In this document: one piece after another, positions 16,632 to 24,803 of the stretch
Numbering within the stretch: position 1 is the stretch's first letter
How the letters are laid out: each line of letters opens with the position of its first letter
Assembly (NCBI GenBank): GCA_004799545.1
Contig: SSMU01000005.1
Span: 248,001 to 312,000 of the forward strand
DNA length: 64,000 nucleotides
Direction: 5' to 3'
Source of the DNA: Phenylobacterium sp.
Lineage (GTDB): Bacteria > Pseudomonadota > Alphaproteobacteria > Caulobacterales > Caulobacteraceae
Notes under the pieces: generated by a model
What the model was told of the DNA's origin: nothing
Database searches by the model: none
What the model saw: the letters and a program-made list of their open reading frames with translations, nothing else
Made by a program: the position numbers and the translations under genes

Positions 16632-17225
16632 ATGGCCGACGACGCCACGCTGAAGCACCGCGCGACCTTCTCCGAGATGACTGAGGGCACGATCCAGGAC
16701 TGGGCGGCCATCGCCCGGGCCGGCGCCGCCCACCGCGGCCGCCACGTGGACCGCATCCTCGACCAGATGCGCCTCTTGGACGACGACCACGGCGGCTTCG
16801 CCGTCGACCGGCTGGAGCACTCCCTGCAGACCGCCACCCGGGCGCACCAGGCCGGCCGCGACGAGGAATATGTGGTCTGCGCCCTGCTGCACGACATCGG
16901 CGACATCCTGCTGCCGGCCAGCCACGCGGAGATGGGGGCGGCGATCCTCAAGCCCTACGTCTCGGAGGCCAACCACTGGATGCTGGAGAAGCACGGGGTC
17001 TTCCAGGGCTACTACTTCTTCCACTACTTGGGCCTGGACCGCGACCTGCGCGAACAGTACCGCGGCCACCCGCACTTCGAGCACTGCGCCCAGTTCTGCC
17101 ACCTCTACGACCAGAACAGCTTCGACCCGGCGTTCGAGTCCATGCCGCTGGAGGCCTTCGAGCCGATGCTGCGGCGGGTGATGGATGTGCCGAAGCACTC
17201 GATCTACAGGCGCGACGCGGCCTAG
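16632..17225 (+). CDS. HD-domain protein with PhnZ-type diiron site
   Basis: A 197-residue HD-domain protein. The metal ligands match those of PhnZ-type mixed-valent diiron oxygenases: His63 (LEHSLQ), His87-Asp88 (LLHDIGD), His98 (HAEMGAAIL), His121 (KHGVF) and Asp160 (YDQNSFD). As I recall PhnZ, the spacing His-24-HisAsp and the H-E-x-x-G-A motif are the same. The PhnZ lid residues Tyr and Glu before the first ligand (DYxGE) are replaced here by His53 and Phe56 (DDHGGF), so the substrate is likely different. AGGAGG at 16621-16626 fixes the ATG at 16632. It overlaps the convergent HTH stop by four bases. It could instead be a phosphohydrolase. Confidence 0.75.
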   Translation: MADDATLKHRATFSEMTEGTIQDWAAIARAGAAHRGRHVDRILDQMRLLDDDHGGFAVDRLEHSLQTATRAHQAGRDEEYVVCALLHDIGDILLPASHAEMGAAILKPYVSEANHWMLEKHGVFQGYYFFHYLGLDRDLREQYRGHPHFEHCAQFCHLYDQNSFDPAFESMPLEAFEPMLRRVMDVPKHSIYRRDAA

Positions 17226-17413
17226 CCGTCCTCGAAGATCGCCTCGATCGGCATCCCGAACAGCCGCGCGATCTTGAAGGCCAGCGGCAGGGACGGATCG
17301 TACTTGCCGGTCTCGATGGCGTTGACGCTCTGGCGCGAGACGTCGAGGCGCAGGGCGAGGTCGGCCTGACTCCAGTCCCGCTCGGCGCGCAGCACCTTCA
17401 GGCGGTTCTTCAC
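17222..17413 (-). CDS. small XRE-family HTH regulator
   Basis: A 63-residue protein that is almost entirely a Cro/C1-type helix-turn-helix: NRLKVLRAERDWSQADLALR, then LDVSRQSVNAIETGKYDPSL and a closing helix with IARLFGMPIEAIF. This is the YozG-like size class often paired with a small membrane protein. The GTG start at 17413 overlaps the stop of the membrane-protein gene by four bases, so the two are translated together. The 19-bp palindrome upstream of the pair is a likely autoregulatory operator. Confidence 0.85.
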   Translation of the reverse strand: MKNRLKVLRAERDWSQADLALRLDVSRQSVNAIETGKYDPSLPLAFKIARLFGMPIEAIFEDG

Positions 17414-17811
17414 CGGTAGCGCCGCCCGACCAGCGGCTGGGCGACGCCGGCGCCGAACGAGTAGATCGGGAACACCCAGTAGAGGTGGATCAGGGGCGCG
17501 CCCGCGAAGGCCTCCAGGAAGCCCCACACCGTGCTGAACGACAGCGCCAGGCCCAGGCCCCAGAGCATGGCCTGCACCATGGTCATGCGGCGGAACTCGT
17601 CGGCCTCCTCCATCAGGTACTGGGCGGTGACGAAGAAGATGCCGAGGATCGGCAGGGCCGGGGCGACCGCCAGCACATAGCGCACGGGCCCGGTCGGCGG
17701 GCTGGTGTTGAACAGCCACAGCACGGCCACCAGGACCACGATGTAGAGGCCGCCGGCCAGGGCGATGCGGGTCTTGTAGCGGCGCCGGGCGCCGGAGGCG
17801 ATATCTGACAT
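17410..17811 (-). CDS. four-span membrane protein paired with HTH regulator
   Basis: A 133-residue integral membrane protein with four predicted spans at about residues 17-37, 47-66, 84-104 and 112-128. It is not recognised beyond the small family of membrane proteins encoded directly before YozG-like HTH regulators. The start at 17811 follows AGGAGA, and the same purine run is overlapped by the palindrome at 17821-17839. The frame extends upstream to 17850 but without a ribosome site. The function is unknown; the pairing suggests membrane-state signalling to the regulator. Confidence 0.75.
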   Translation of the reverse strand: MSDIASGARRRYKTRIALAGGLYIVVLVAVLWLFNTSPPTGPVRYVLAVAPALPILGIFFVTAQYLMEEADEFRRMTMVQAMLWGLGLALSFSTVWGFLEAFAGAPLIHLYWVFPIYSFGAGVAQPLVGRRYR

Positions 17812-17820
17812 GGCAAGTCT

Positions 17821-17839
17821 CCTTGTCTTGAAGACAAGG
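17821..17839. promoter_or_regulatory. 19-bp palindromic operator candidate
   Basis: CCTTGTCTT and AAGACAAGG flank one central base. It covers the ribosome-binding region of the membrane-protein/HTH operon. A TTGACA hexamer sits upstream at 17864-17859 on the minus strand, so the palindrome lies where a bound repressor would stop initiation. The TGTCTTGAAGACA core is inferred to be the site of the HTH protein. Confidence 0.65.
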
Positions 17840-17894
17840 AAACATGACATGCTGAGCGTGTCAAGCGTGCCTTACAAAATGTCGATGTCGCTTG

Positions 17895-18782
17895 CTATTG
17901 CAGCCGCTGGACCTCGAAGCCGCGGGCCTTGAGCAGGGCCGGCAGGCCGTCGTCGCCGACCATGTGCAGGGCGCCGACATTGACCAGCTCGACGTCGGAG
18001 CCGGCCAGCGCCTTGGTCAGGGCGTCGGCCCAGGCGAGGTTCCGCCGCTTCAAGAGCGCGTTGTAGAGCGCCGGGTTCTGCTGGCGCATCTCGCCGGTCA
18101 GGGCGGGGCCGAGCTTGGCGAGGTCGCCGTCGAGCCAGGCCTGTTCGAGCGACTTGTCCGGCGAGGTTGCGGTCCCCGGGCGGGCGGGCGGGCGGGCTCG
18201 GGCGTCGAGGATGTCGGTGAGGTAGCGGACCTCGGCCTGCTCCGGCAGGTCGGCGAACACGTGGGCCTGGTCCTCCAGGGTCTCGAAGAACCGCACCTGC
18301 TTGGCGCCCGAGCGGGCGTTGCGGGTCATGGTGGCGTCGGCGCCGGACGCGACCCGGGCGCCCTGGGCGACCATCGGCTGCATGGAGAGCATCAGGGCCG
18401 CGGCCCAGGGGCGCAGGTGCTCGATGCGCGCCAGGTCGGCCTCGTGGGCGAGCTCGGCGACGTCGGCGGCGGGCAGCTTCTGGCTGAGCGTGCGCTCCGG
18501 GTCGACGCCGTAGTGGGCGACGATGTTCTGCACGGTCAGCGGATCGGCGCTCTCCACGTCGGTCTCGAACCACAGGGTCTTGGCGCTGGCGAAGGCCGCG
18601 TCATAGGCCGGCGTGCGCCACTTCGCATTGGGCGACAGGGCATGGAGGGTGCCGAACAGATAGACCTGGGCATGGGCGGATTTGACGACCCAGAGGGCCG
18701 GCGCAGCCCCCGCTGCGCCAGCCGCTCCAAGCCCCCCGAACAAGGTCGCCGCCACCAGCGCGACCATGCGAAACATACGCAT
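17895..18782 (-). CDS. TraB/GumN family exported protein
   Basis: A 295-residue protein of the TraB/GumN family. Residues 1-26 are a signal peptide (ALVAATLFGGLGAAGAAGAA). Family motifs are VYLFGTLHALSP near residue 40, which carries the conserved G-T-x-H, and the C-terminal NVGALHMVGDDGLPALLKARG, which carries the second G-x-x-H. Relatives (TIKI-like) have been suggested to be metal-dependent peptidases because of the paired G-x-x-H motifs. The gene is preceded upstream by the dCTP deaminase gene with a 33-bp gap on the same strand, so they may be co-transcribed. Confidence 0.87.
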   Translation of the reverse strand: MRMFRMVALVAATLFGGLGAAGAAGAAPALWVVKSAHAQVYLFGTLHALSPNAKWRTPAYDAAFASAKTLWFETDVESADPLTVQNIVAHYGVDPERTLSQKLPAADVAELAHEADLARIEHLRPWAAALMLSMQPMVAQGARVASGADATMTRNARSGAKQVRFFETLEDQAHVFADLPEQAEVRYLTDILDARARPPARPGTATSPDKSLEQAWLDGDLAKLGPALTGEMRQQNPALYNALLKRRNLAWADALTKALAGSDVELVNVGALHMVGDDGLPALLKARGFEVQRLQ

Positions 18783-18815
18783 CGCACCCCCCGTCGGACC
18801 TAAGGCCTGGTGGAA

Positions 18816-19838
18816 CTAGTCGCCCCAGGCCCGGAAGTGCTTGGATAGCTTGAGGCCCTGGCGCTGGTAATGCGACCCGAGGTCGCCATAGAGCCGGGCC
18901 GGCCGCTCGGTGAGCGGCTCGTAGACCAGGCGCGCGACGATCTGGCCGTCCTCCAGGATGAAGGGCGTCTCGTGGCTGCGCACCTCCAGCACGCCGCGCG
19001 AACCCTTGCCGTGCGCCTCGTCGGTTCCGAAGCCGGGGTCGAAGAAGCCGGCGTAGTGGACGCGGAATTCGCCAACCGAGGGATCGATGGGGGTCATCTC
19101 GGCGGCCTCCATCACCGGGATCTCCACCGGCTCTTTGGAGGCCAGGATGTAGAACTCGCCGGGATCGAGCAGCAGCTCGCCGCCGCGCGGGATCAGCGGC
19201 TCCCAGTAGTTGCGCGGATCGTGGCCGTCCTCCTTGTCGAGGTCGACGACCGGGGCGTGGCGCCGCGCGCGGAAGCCGGCGATGCCGTCGGAGAGGTCGA
19301 CGCCGACGTTCTCGATCCTGAGCCGCTCGGGCGCGCCGCGCTTCAGGCGCAGCTGGTTGAGCCGGGTGCCGCGCCGGACCAGGACGGAGAAGGTCTGCGG
19401 CGCGATCTCGATGAACATCGGGCCGTGGTAGCCCTCCTCCACGTCGTCGAACCGCGGCCCGCCGTCGGTGAGCAGGCGCACGAAGACGTCGACCCGGCCG
19501 GTGGAGCTCTTCGGGTTGGCCCTAGCCGAGACGCCGGCCGGCAGGGCCAGCCGCTCCTGCAGCTCGGCGATGTAGACGCAGCCCTTCTCCAGCACCGCGC
19601 CAGCCACCAGGTCGAGCTCGTGCATGGCCACGTCGGCGATGCGGTCCATCACCCTGCGGCCGTGGCCGGGCAGGAAGGAGGCCCGCACCCGCCACACACG
19701 GGCGCCCAGCCTGAGGTCGAGGCTGGCCGGCTGCACCTGGTCGGGATCGAAGGCGCGGTCGGACGCGATGGCGCCCTGGGCGATCAGGGCGTCGATGGAT
19801 TGCGAGGGCAGGATGCCCGGACGGTTGGCGTCGCTCAT
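18816..19838 (-). CDS. dcd: 2'-deoxycytidine 5'-triphosphate deaminase, double-domain form
   Basis: A 340-residue enzyme of the dUTPase/DCD fold that makes dUTP from dCTP. At 340 residues it is nearly twice the E. coli Dcd (193), matching the alphaproteobacterial form with two consecutive beta-barrel domains. The N-terminal domain begins GILPSQSIDALIAQGAI and has QPASLDLRLGARVWRVRASF. The central ANPKSSTGRVDVFVRL segment holds the catalytic-type S-S-x-G-R motif. A second barrel follows from about residue 185, with VHYAGFFDPGFG and ending LKLSKHFRAWGD. The ATG at 19838 gives the standard N-terminus. Confidence 0.9.
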   Translation of the reverse strand: MSDANRPGILPSQSIDALIAQGAIASDRAFDPDQVQPASLDLRLGARVWRVRASFLPGHGRRVMDRIADVAMHELDLVAGAVLEKGCVYIAELQERLALPAGVSARANPKSSTGRVDVFVRLLTDGGPRFDDVEEGYHGPMFIEIAPQTFSVLVRRGTRLNQLRLKRGAPERLRIENVGVDLSDGIAGFRARRHAPVVDLDKEDGHDPRNYWEPLIPRGGELLLDPGEFYILASKEPVEIPVMEAAEMTPIDPSVGEFRVHYAGFFDPGFGTDEAHGKGSRGVLEVRSHETPFILEDGQIVARLVYEPLTERPARLYGDLGSHYQRQGLKLSKHFRAWGD

Positions 19839-19966
19839 GGGCCGCGCAGACTTATCGCAGACGCCGAGTCTTGCAAGCGGGGCTTGCGGCCGCCCATGGC
19901 GCGATGTCGCGGGCCGACGGACGATTCCCCGCGCCGGAGCGTTGGTGACCTGCCATAGGAGAGCGC

Positions 19967-20119
19967 ATGACGCCGCCGTCCGATCGACCTTCCCGTCCCG
20001 TCCAGACCTACGCCCCGCCCACACCCAGGGTCTCCAAGCAGAAGCCCGGCAAGGTGCTGAGCGCCGCCGAGCGCGCGGCCTTCCTGGCCGCCCGGCCGGA
20101 CCTGAAGCCCAAGTCCTGA
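19967..20119 (+). CDS. small basic hypothetical protein
   Basis: A 50-codon open frame with a good AGGAGAG ribosome site at 19957-19963. The product starts MTPPSDRPSRPVQTYAPPTP, then a Lys-rich stretch and a short predicted helix LSAAERAAFLAARPDLKPKS. It is Pro-rich, charged and has no membrane span. I do not recognise it. It precedes metZ on the same strand with a 74-bp gap, and the codon usage is like that of its neighbours. It may be a real small protein or a chance frame. Confidence 0.45.
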   Translation: MTPPSDRPSRPVQTYAPPTPRVSKQKPGKVLSAAERAAFLAARPDLKPKS

Positions 20120-20193
20120 GCCTCCGGCGGCCTTGACGCCGGCTTCGCCTTACGGTTCCTGCCGGCTCGTCCGAGCTTGAAGGGGGCCCCGCC

Positions 20194-21390
20194 ATGGCCA
20201 AGGATCCGCGCGCCGAAGATCCCAGGAATTGGGAGATCGAGACCCGGGCCGTGCGTGGCGGCATGGCCCGCTCGCCGCACGGCGAGATCTCCGAAGCCCT
20301 GTTCCTGACCCAGAGCTTCGCCTACGACAGCGCCGAGGCCGCCGACGCCCGGTTCGGCGGCGGGCCGGGGTTCATCTACCAGCGGTTCGGCAACCCCACG
20401 ACGGCGATGTTCGAGGAGCGGCTGGCCCTGATGGAGGGCGCCGAGATGTGCCGGGCGACGGCGTCCGGCATGTCGGCGGTGACCGCAGCGCTGATGGGCC
20501 TGGTCAAGGCCGGCGACCACGTGGTGGCCGGCCGCGCCCTGTTCGGCTCCTGCCGCTGGATCCTCTCCAACCTGCTGCCGCGGTTCGGGGTCGAGACCAC
20601 CTATGTGGACGCCCCGGAGCCGGAGGCCTGGCGGGCCGCCTGCCGGCCCAACACCCGGGCCTTCCTGGTGGAGAGCCCGGCCAATCCGCTGCTGGAGGTC
20701 TCGCCGATCGGGGCGATCGCCGACATTGCGCACGCGGCCGGCGCCAAGCTGGTGGTCGACAACGTGTTCGCCACGCCGATCTTCCAGAAGCCCCTGGCCC
20801 TGGGCGCCGACATCGTCGTCTATTCGGCCACCAAGCATATCGACGGCCAGGGCCGGGTGCTGGGCGGCGCGATCCTGGGCGCCGAGGCGCTGATGACCGA
20901 GGCCTACAAGGACCTGCTGCGCCACACCGGCCCGGCGCTCTCGCCATTCAATTCGTGGGTGCTGCTGAAGGGGCTGGAGACGCTGGAGCTGCGGGTGATG
21001 CGCCAGACCCAGACGGCGGCCAGGCTGGCCGACGCCATCGCCGTGCACGGCAAGGTCCGGCGGGTGATGTATCCCGGCCGCGCCGACCATCCGCAGGCCG
21101 CGATCATCGCCAACCAGATGACCGGCGGCGGCAACGTCATCGCCTTTGACCTGGGCGACCGGGCGCAGGCCTGGCGGTTCCTCAACGCCCTGCAGATCGT
21201 CGACATCTCCAACAACCTGGGCGACGCCAAGTCGATGGCCACCCACCCCTCGACCACCACCCACCGCTCGATGCCCGAGGCGGAGCGGCTGGAGATCGGC
21301 CTGACCGAGGGCTGGGTGCGGATGAGCGTCGGCCTCGAGGGTGCGGGTGACCTGGGCCGCGACGTGAGCCGGGCGCTCGACGCGGCCTAG
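20194..21390 (+). CDS. metZ: O-succinylhomoserine sulfhydrylase
   Basis: A 398-residue PLP enzyme of the Cys/Met metabolism family that makes homocysteine from O-succinylhomoserine and sulfide. The PLP lysine is Lys214 in YSATKHIDGQGRVLGGA, the pattern typical of MetZ. Other marks are FGNPTTAMFEERLALMEGAE, ATASGMSAVTAALM and the cofactor Asp in LVVDNVFATP. The C-terminal region has the usual LGDAKSMATHPSTTTH and RMSVGLEGAGDL. The length is standard. No SAM riboswitch (SAM-II type) could be seen in the short leader. It is the only methionine gene in the window. Confidence 0.94.
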   Translation: MAKDPRAEDPRNWEIETRAVRGGMARSPHGEISEALFLTQSFAYDSAEAADARFGGGPGFIYQRFGNPTTAMFEERLALMEGAEMCRATASGMSAVTAALMGLVKAGDHVVAGRALFGSCRWILSNLLPRFGVETTYVDAPEPEAWRAACRPNTRAFLVESPANPLLEVSPIGAIADIAHAAGAKLVVDNVFATPIFQKPLALGADIVVYSATKHIDGQGRVLGGAILGAEALMTEAYKDLLRHTGPALSPFNSWVLLKGLETLELRVMRQTQTAARLADAIAVHGKVRRVMYPGRADHPQAAIIANQMTGGGNVIAFDLGDRAQAWRFLNALQIVDISNNLGDAKSMATHPSTTTHRSMPEAERLEIGLTEGWVRMSVGLEGAGDLGRDVSRALDAA

Positions 21391-21422
21391 CGGCGCCCGG
21401 GCGCGGGTGGCAAGCTCACCCG

Positions 21423-21932
21423 ATGCTCGGCCTCCTCGTCACCGCGATCCTCGCCACCACGCCGCCGAGCCCGCCCCGGCTCGACCCGAAGACGGCGCTC
21501 GACGTGCCGGCGCCGCCGAGCCTGCGGCGCGACGACGTGCTCGCCTGGACCAGCCGCTATGTGCGCGGATCCTGGAGCCTGCTGGCCTATGACTACGAGG
21601 GCGTGAAGCTCACCCGGGCTGGCTCGGTGACCCGCACCGCCGAGGGCTACGCCGACGCCGAGGTGCGCACCGAGTTGTTCCGGCCGATCCCGCTTCGGGT
21701 GGGGGTGGTGGCGCGCTCCGGCGTGGCGCACTGGAACGTCGACTGCGAGGCCGGCCGCCTGGCGGTGATCACCATGACCGTCTACGCCGGCAACAACCTG
21801 GAGGGCGAGCTGGCCAGCCGCAAGACCGACGGCCAGGTCTGGCAGGATCCGGTGGGCTCGGAGAGCGAGGCGATGCGCAGCGTCTGCCGGGCGATCGGGC
21901 GGACCGCCAAACTGCCGCCGCCGACGACCTAG
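21423..21932 (+). CDS. exported hypothetical protein
   Basis: A 169-residue protein with a short hydrophobic N-terminus (MLGLLVTAILATTPP) that may be a signal peptide. The mature part has a beta-rich look: WSLLAYDYEGVKLTRAGSVT, a Trp/Cys pair WNVDCEAGRLAVITMTVYAG and a C-terminal Cys in MRSVCRAIG that could form a disulfide with it. The layout recalls the surface-adhesin protein E-like fold, but this is a weak resemblance. It starts 32 bp after metZ and is probably in the same transcript. The function is unknown. Confidence 0.65.
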   Translation: MLGLLVTAILATTPPSPPRLDPKTALDVPAPPSLRRDDVLAWTSRYVRGSWSLLAYDYEGVKLTRAGSVTRTAEGYADAEVRTELFRPIPLRVGVVARSGVAHWNVDCEAGRLAVITMTVYAGNNLEGELASRKTDGQVWQDPVGSESEAMRSVCRAIGRTAKLPPPTT

Positions 21933-21938
21933 GTCCCC

Positions 21939-22060
21939 GATGCTCCCCTTAGGGGGAGCTGTCCCGGAGGGACTGAGGGGGTTGAGAGGCAAGGCTGATG
22001 GCGGAGTGGGTTTCAACCCCCTCCGGCGCTTCGCGCCACCTCCCCCTAAGGGGAGGATCG
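21939..22060. repeat. nested inverted-repeat boundary element
   Basis: The 122-bp gap between the convergent genes is filled by a nested inverted repeat. The outer arms (about 21939-21961 and 22037-22059) are both built on CTCCCC-TTAG-GGGGAG-type palindromes and match at 20 of 23 positions. The inner arms are GAGGGGGTTGA and TCAACCCCCTC. It ends at the hslO stop codon and could act as a two-way terminator. Similar elements are at 23683 and 30060. Confidence 0.7.
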
Positions 22061-22978
22061 CTAAGCGGCGGCTTCGTCCAGGCTGTCCGGCGCCACCGTG
22101 TAGACCCGGCTGCAGTACTCGCAGGTGACCCGGATCTGGCCGTCGTCCTCGACCATCTCGGCGCGGTCATCGGCCGGGAAGGACTTCAGCACGCTCTCGA
22201 TGCGCTGCTGGCTGCAGCGGCAGACGGCGCTCAGCGGCTTGGGGTCGAACACGCGGACGCCATCCTCGTGGAACAGCCGCCAGAGCAGGGTGTTGCCGGC
22301 CAGCAGCGGGTCGATCAGCTCGTCCTCGCCGATGGTCTCGAACAGCGCCTGGGTGCGGTCCCAGGCTTCCTGGGTCGAGCCGCGGGCGTCGTCGTCGGCG
22401 ATGTGCTGGATCAGCACCCCGCCGGCCCGCCACTGGGGGCCGTCGCCATCGTCGGCCTGGCCGACCGCCAGGCGCACGCGGGTGGGGGTCTGCTCCGACT
22501 GGGCGAAATACTGCTCGGCGCACAGCGCCAGGGTCTCGCCCTCGATGGGGGTGACGCCCTGGTAGCGGTCCATGTCCGGCCCCTGGTCGACGGTCATGAC
22601 GAAGACACCGTCGCCCAGCAGGGAGCGGGCGCCCGGCCGCAGGAAGCCCTCGCACGCCTTGGCCACCGCCTCGTCGTCGTAGCGGCAATAGCCGCGCAGG
22701 CCGCCGGAGGTGTCGTAGTCGGCGACCACGAAGCGCACCGGGCCGGAGCCCTGGGCCTGCAGGATCAGCCGGCCGTCGAACTTCAGGGCCGAGCCCACCA
22801 GGGCGGCCAGCGCGCAGGCCTCGCCCAGCAGGTTGGCCACCGGCTCGGGATAGGCGTGGCCGTTGAGGATCTCGTCGATGGCGGGACCCAGGCGCGCCAG
22901 GCGGCCGCGCACCGGCTCGCCCTCGATCTGGAAGGCGCCGACCAGGTCATCGGGAAAGGAAGTCATCATCCGGCCCAT
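22061..22978 (-). CDS. hslO: Hsp33 redox-regulated chaperone
   Basis: A 305-residue Hsp33 holdase that is switched on by oxidation of a zinc-binding cysteine centre. The four cysteines are all present near the C-terminus: Cys253 and Cys255 (CRC) and Cys286 and Cys289 (CEYC). The N-terminal domain has RGRLARLGPAIDEILN and LLGEACALAALVGSALKFDG, typical of the family. The C-terminal metal domain differs from the E. coli layout only in the first motif spacing. The start could be the ATG at 22978 or the Met at residue 4 or 5. It protects proteins in the cytoplasm during oxidative and heat stress. It is a single gene. Confidence 0.93.
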   Translation of the reverse strand: MGRMMTSFPDDLVGAFQIEGEPVRGRLARLGPAIDEILNGHAYPEPVANLLGEACALAALVGSALKFDGRLILQAQGSGPVRFVVADYDTSGGLRGYCRYDDEAVAKACEGFLRPGARSLLGDGVFVMTVDQGPDMDRYQGVTPIEGETLALCAEQYFAQSEQTPTRVRLAVGQADDGDGPQWRAGGVLIQHIADDDARGSTQEAWDRTQALFETIGEDELIDPLLAGNTLLWRLFHEDGVRVFDPKPLSAVCRCSQQRIESVLKSFPADDRAEMVEDDGQIRVTCEYCSRVYTVAPDSLDEAAA

Positions 22979-23112
22979 ATAGGAGAGGGTCGCCAGAATT
23001 CGAGCCTGACCTGCGTCGCGGCGTTGGGGAAGGCGTCGGAGGGCCGCAGGGGCGCCTGTCGCAGCCGCGCGGGCCGCGCTATAGCTCCGGCGAGCTTTGG
23101 AGCCCTTGAGTC

Positions 23113-23679
23113 ATGTCCCGACTGCACGCCTTCGGCTGGACCCGCCTTGCGACCCTGGCCGCGATCCTCGCGGTGGCGATCTACCGGATCTCGCCGCACC
23201 TGCCGAACTTCACGCCGGTCGGGGCGATGTTCGTGCTGGGCGGGCTCTATCTCGGGCGCAACCTCGCCTGGATGGCGGCGCCGTTCGCGGGGCTGCTGGT
23301 CTCCGACGTTGTGCTGAACATGGCCTGGGACGGCCGGCCGATCCATCCGGAGCGGATCGTCGATTACGCCGCCTTCGCCCTGATCGGCCTCGCGGCGCGC
23401 TGGGCGGCGGACCGGCCCCTGGGTTGGCGGATCGCCACCGTGGTCGGCGCGCCGGTGGGCTTCTTCCTGATCAGCAACTTCGGCGTCTGGGCGGCGGGCG
23501 GCTCCCTGCCGGGCGCGCCGGCCTATCCGCACACGGTCCAGGGCCTGGCCGAATGCTACACCGCCGCCCTGCCCTTCTTCCGCGGCACCCTGATCGGCGA
23601 CTGGCTGTTCGCCGGGGTGGGAATGTTGGCGCTGGAAGGGCTGCGGAGCCGGGAAAGCCGGACGGCGGCGTTCGCCTGA
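23113..23679 (+). CDS. DUF6580 family integral membrane protein
   Basis: A 188-residue membrane protein with about five spans. The N-terminal signature (RLATLAAILAVAIYRISPHL, then PNFTPVGAMFVLGGLYLGR) and the central LLVSDVVLNMAWDGRPIHPERIVDYAAF match the DUF6580 family. These are described only as putative transport proteins and resemble ECF-type substrate-binding membrane components in size. The conserved LISNFGVWAAGGSLPGAPAY, with Asn and Trp in a span, is typical. It stands alone, with no ATPase nearby. The substrate is unknown. Confidence 0.75.
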   Translation: MSRLHAFGWTRLATLAAILAVAIYRISPHLPNFTPVGAMFVLGGLYLGRNLAWMAAPFAGLLVSDVVLNMAWDGRPIHPERIVDYAAFALIGLAARWAADRPLGWRIATVVGAPVGFFLISNFGVWAAGGSLPGAPAYPHTVQGLAECYTAALPFFRGTLIGDWLFAGVGMLALEGLRSRESRTAAFA

Positions 23680-23682
23680 ACC

Positions 23683-23857
23683 TTCCTTTCCCATTCATGG
23701 GAAAGGGGGACCGTCGGCCGACGCCCGCGTCAGCGGGCGGAAGAGCCGAGGGTGGAAAGGGTGGGCGGCCGGCAGTGCGCTGGCCCTCCCTCTCCACCAC
23801 CCGCTCTTCGCTGCGCTCGGCGTGCGGTCCCCCTCTCCCGCTACGCGGGAAAGGAAA
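23683..23857. repeat. nested inverted-repeat boundary element
   Basis: The gap between the DUF6580 gene and argF holds an imperfect inverted repeat of about 175 bp. The left arm (23683-23713) contains TTCCTTTCCC, GGGAAAG and GGGGGACCG. The right arm (23825-23856) contains CGGTCCCCCT, CTCCCG and CGGGAAAGGAA. Internal pieces GGGTGGAAAGGG and CCCTCCCTCTCCACC add further pairing. It belongs with the elements at 21939 and 30060. Confidence 0.65.
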
Positions 23858-23858
23858 T

Positions 23859-24803
23859 TTATCCCACCTTGCCGAAGCACCAGGCGAGGATCGACTTCTG
23901 GGCGTGGATGCGGTTCTCGGCCTCGTCCCAGATGACGCTCTGCGGGCCGTCGATCACCGCGTCGGTGACCTCTTCGCCGCGGTGGGCGGGCAGGCAGTGC
24001 AGGAACAGGGCGTCGGACGCCGCTTCCTGCATCAGCGCCTCGTCGACCTGGTAGGGCTCCAGTGCGTCCAGCCGCTCGTCATGGTCGGTGTCGCCCATGG
24101 AGACCCAGGTGTCGGTGATCACCGCGTCGGCGCCGCGCACCGCCTCGCGCGGGTCGTGGGTGGTCTCGACGCGGCCCTGGCGCTCGGCGGCCCGCGCGAG
24201 GTCGACGAGGTCCGGATGGTAGACGGCCGGCGCCGCGATGTTCAGCCGGAAGCCCAGCAGCGGGGCGGCGTGGATGAAGCTGGCGCAGACATTGTTGCCG
24301 TCGCCCACCCAGGCCAGGGTCTTGCCCCGCACGTCGCCGAGCTTCTCCTCGATGGTCAGCAGGTCGGCGACGATCTGGCAGGGGTGGCCCTTGTCGGAGA
24401 GGCCGTTGATCACCGGCACGTCGGAATGCAGGGCCAGGCGCTCGAGGTCCTCGTGGACGTTGGCGCGGACCATCACCGCGTCGACCATCCGCGACAGCAC
24501 GCGGGCGGTGTCCTCGATCGGCTCGCCGCGGCCCAGCTGCATGTCGTGGGCGTTGGAGATGATCACGTCGCCGCCCAGCTGGCGCATCGCCGCGTCGAAC
24601 GAGAAGCGGGTCCGGGTGGAGTGCTTCTCGAACACCATGGCCAGGGTGCGATAGCGGGCCGGCGCGTCCGGATCGGGCTGACCCTTGGGCCAGCCCAGGC
24701 GGGCGGCCTTGCGGGTCCTGGCGTCGTCCAGGATGGCGCGCAGGTCGGCGCTGTCGAGCTTCCAGAGGTCGACGAAATGCCGAGGCGGCGAACTGGGCGG
24801 CAT
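23859..24803 (-). CDS. argF: ornithine carbamoyltransferase
   Basis: A 314-residue arginine-pathway enzyme that joins ornithine and carbamoyl phosphate to citrulline. The carbamoyl-phosphate loop is [17 protein letters not shown] (about residues 60-76). The ornithine loop is [17 protein letters not shown] near residue 268, with the active Cys in HCLP, and [19 protein letters not shown] sequence binds the substrate side ([20 protein letters not shown]). It is standard length. The start codon overlaps the argD stop by one base (TGATG), so it is translated after argD in one operon. Confidence 0.95.
   Translation of the reverse strand: MPPSSPPRHFVDLWKLDSADLRAILDDARTRKAARLGWPKGQPDPDAPARYRTLAMVFEKHSTRTRFSFDAAMRQLGGDVIISNAHDMQLGRGEPIEDTARVLSRMVDAVMVRANVHEDLERLALHSDVPVINGLSDKGHPCQIVADLLTIEEKLGDVRGKTLAWVGDGNNVCASFIHAAPLLGFRLNIAAPAVYHPDLVDLARAAERQGRVETTHDPREAVRGADAVITDTWVSMGDTDHDERLDALEPYQVDEALMQEAASDALFLHCLPAHRGEEVTDAVIDGPQSVIWDEAENRIHAQKSILAWCFGKVG

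Noticed and set aside
20120..20193. SAM riboswitch ahead of metZ
   Set aside because: The leader is short and shows no SAM-II pseudoknot-type conserved bases.
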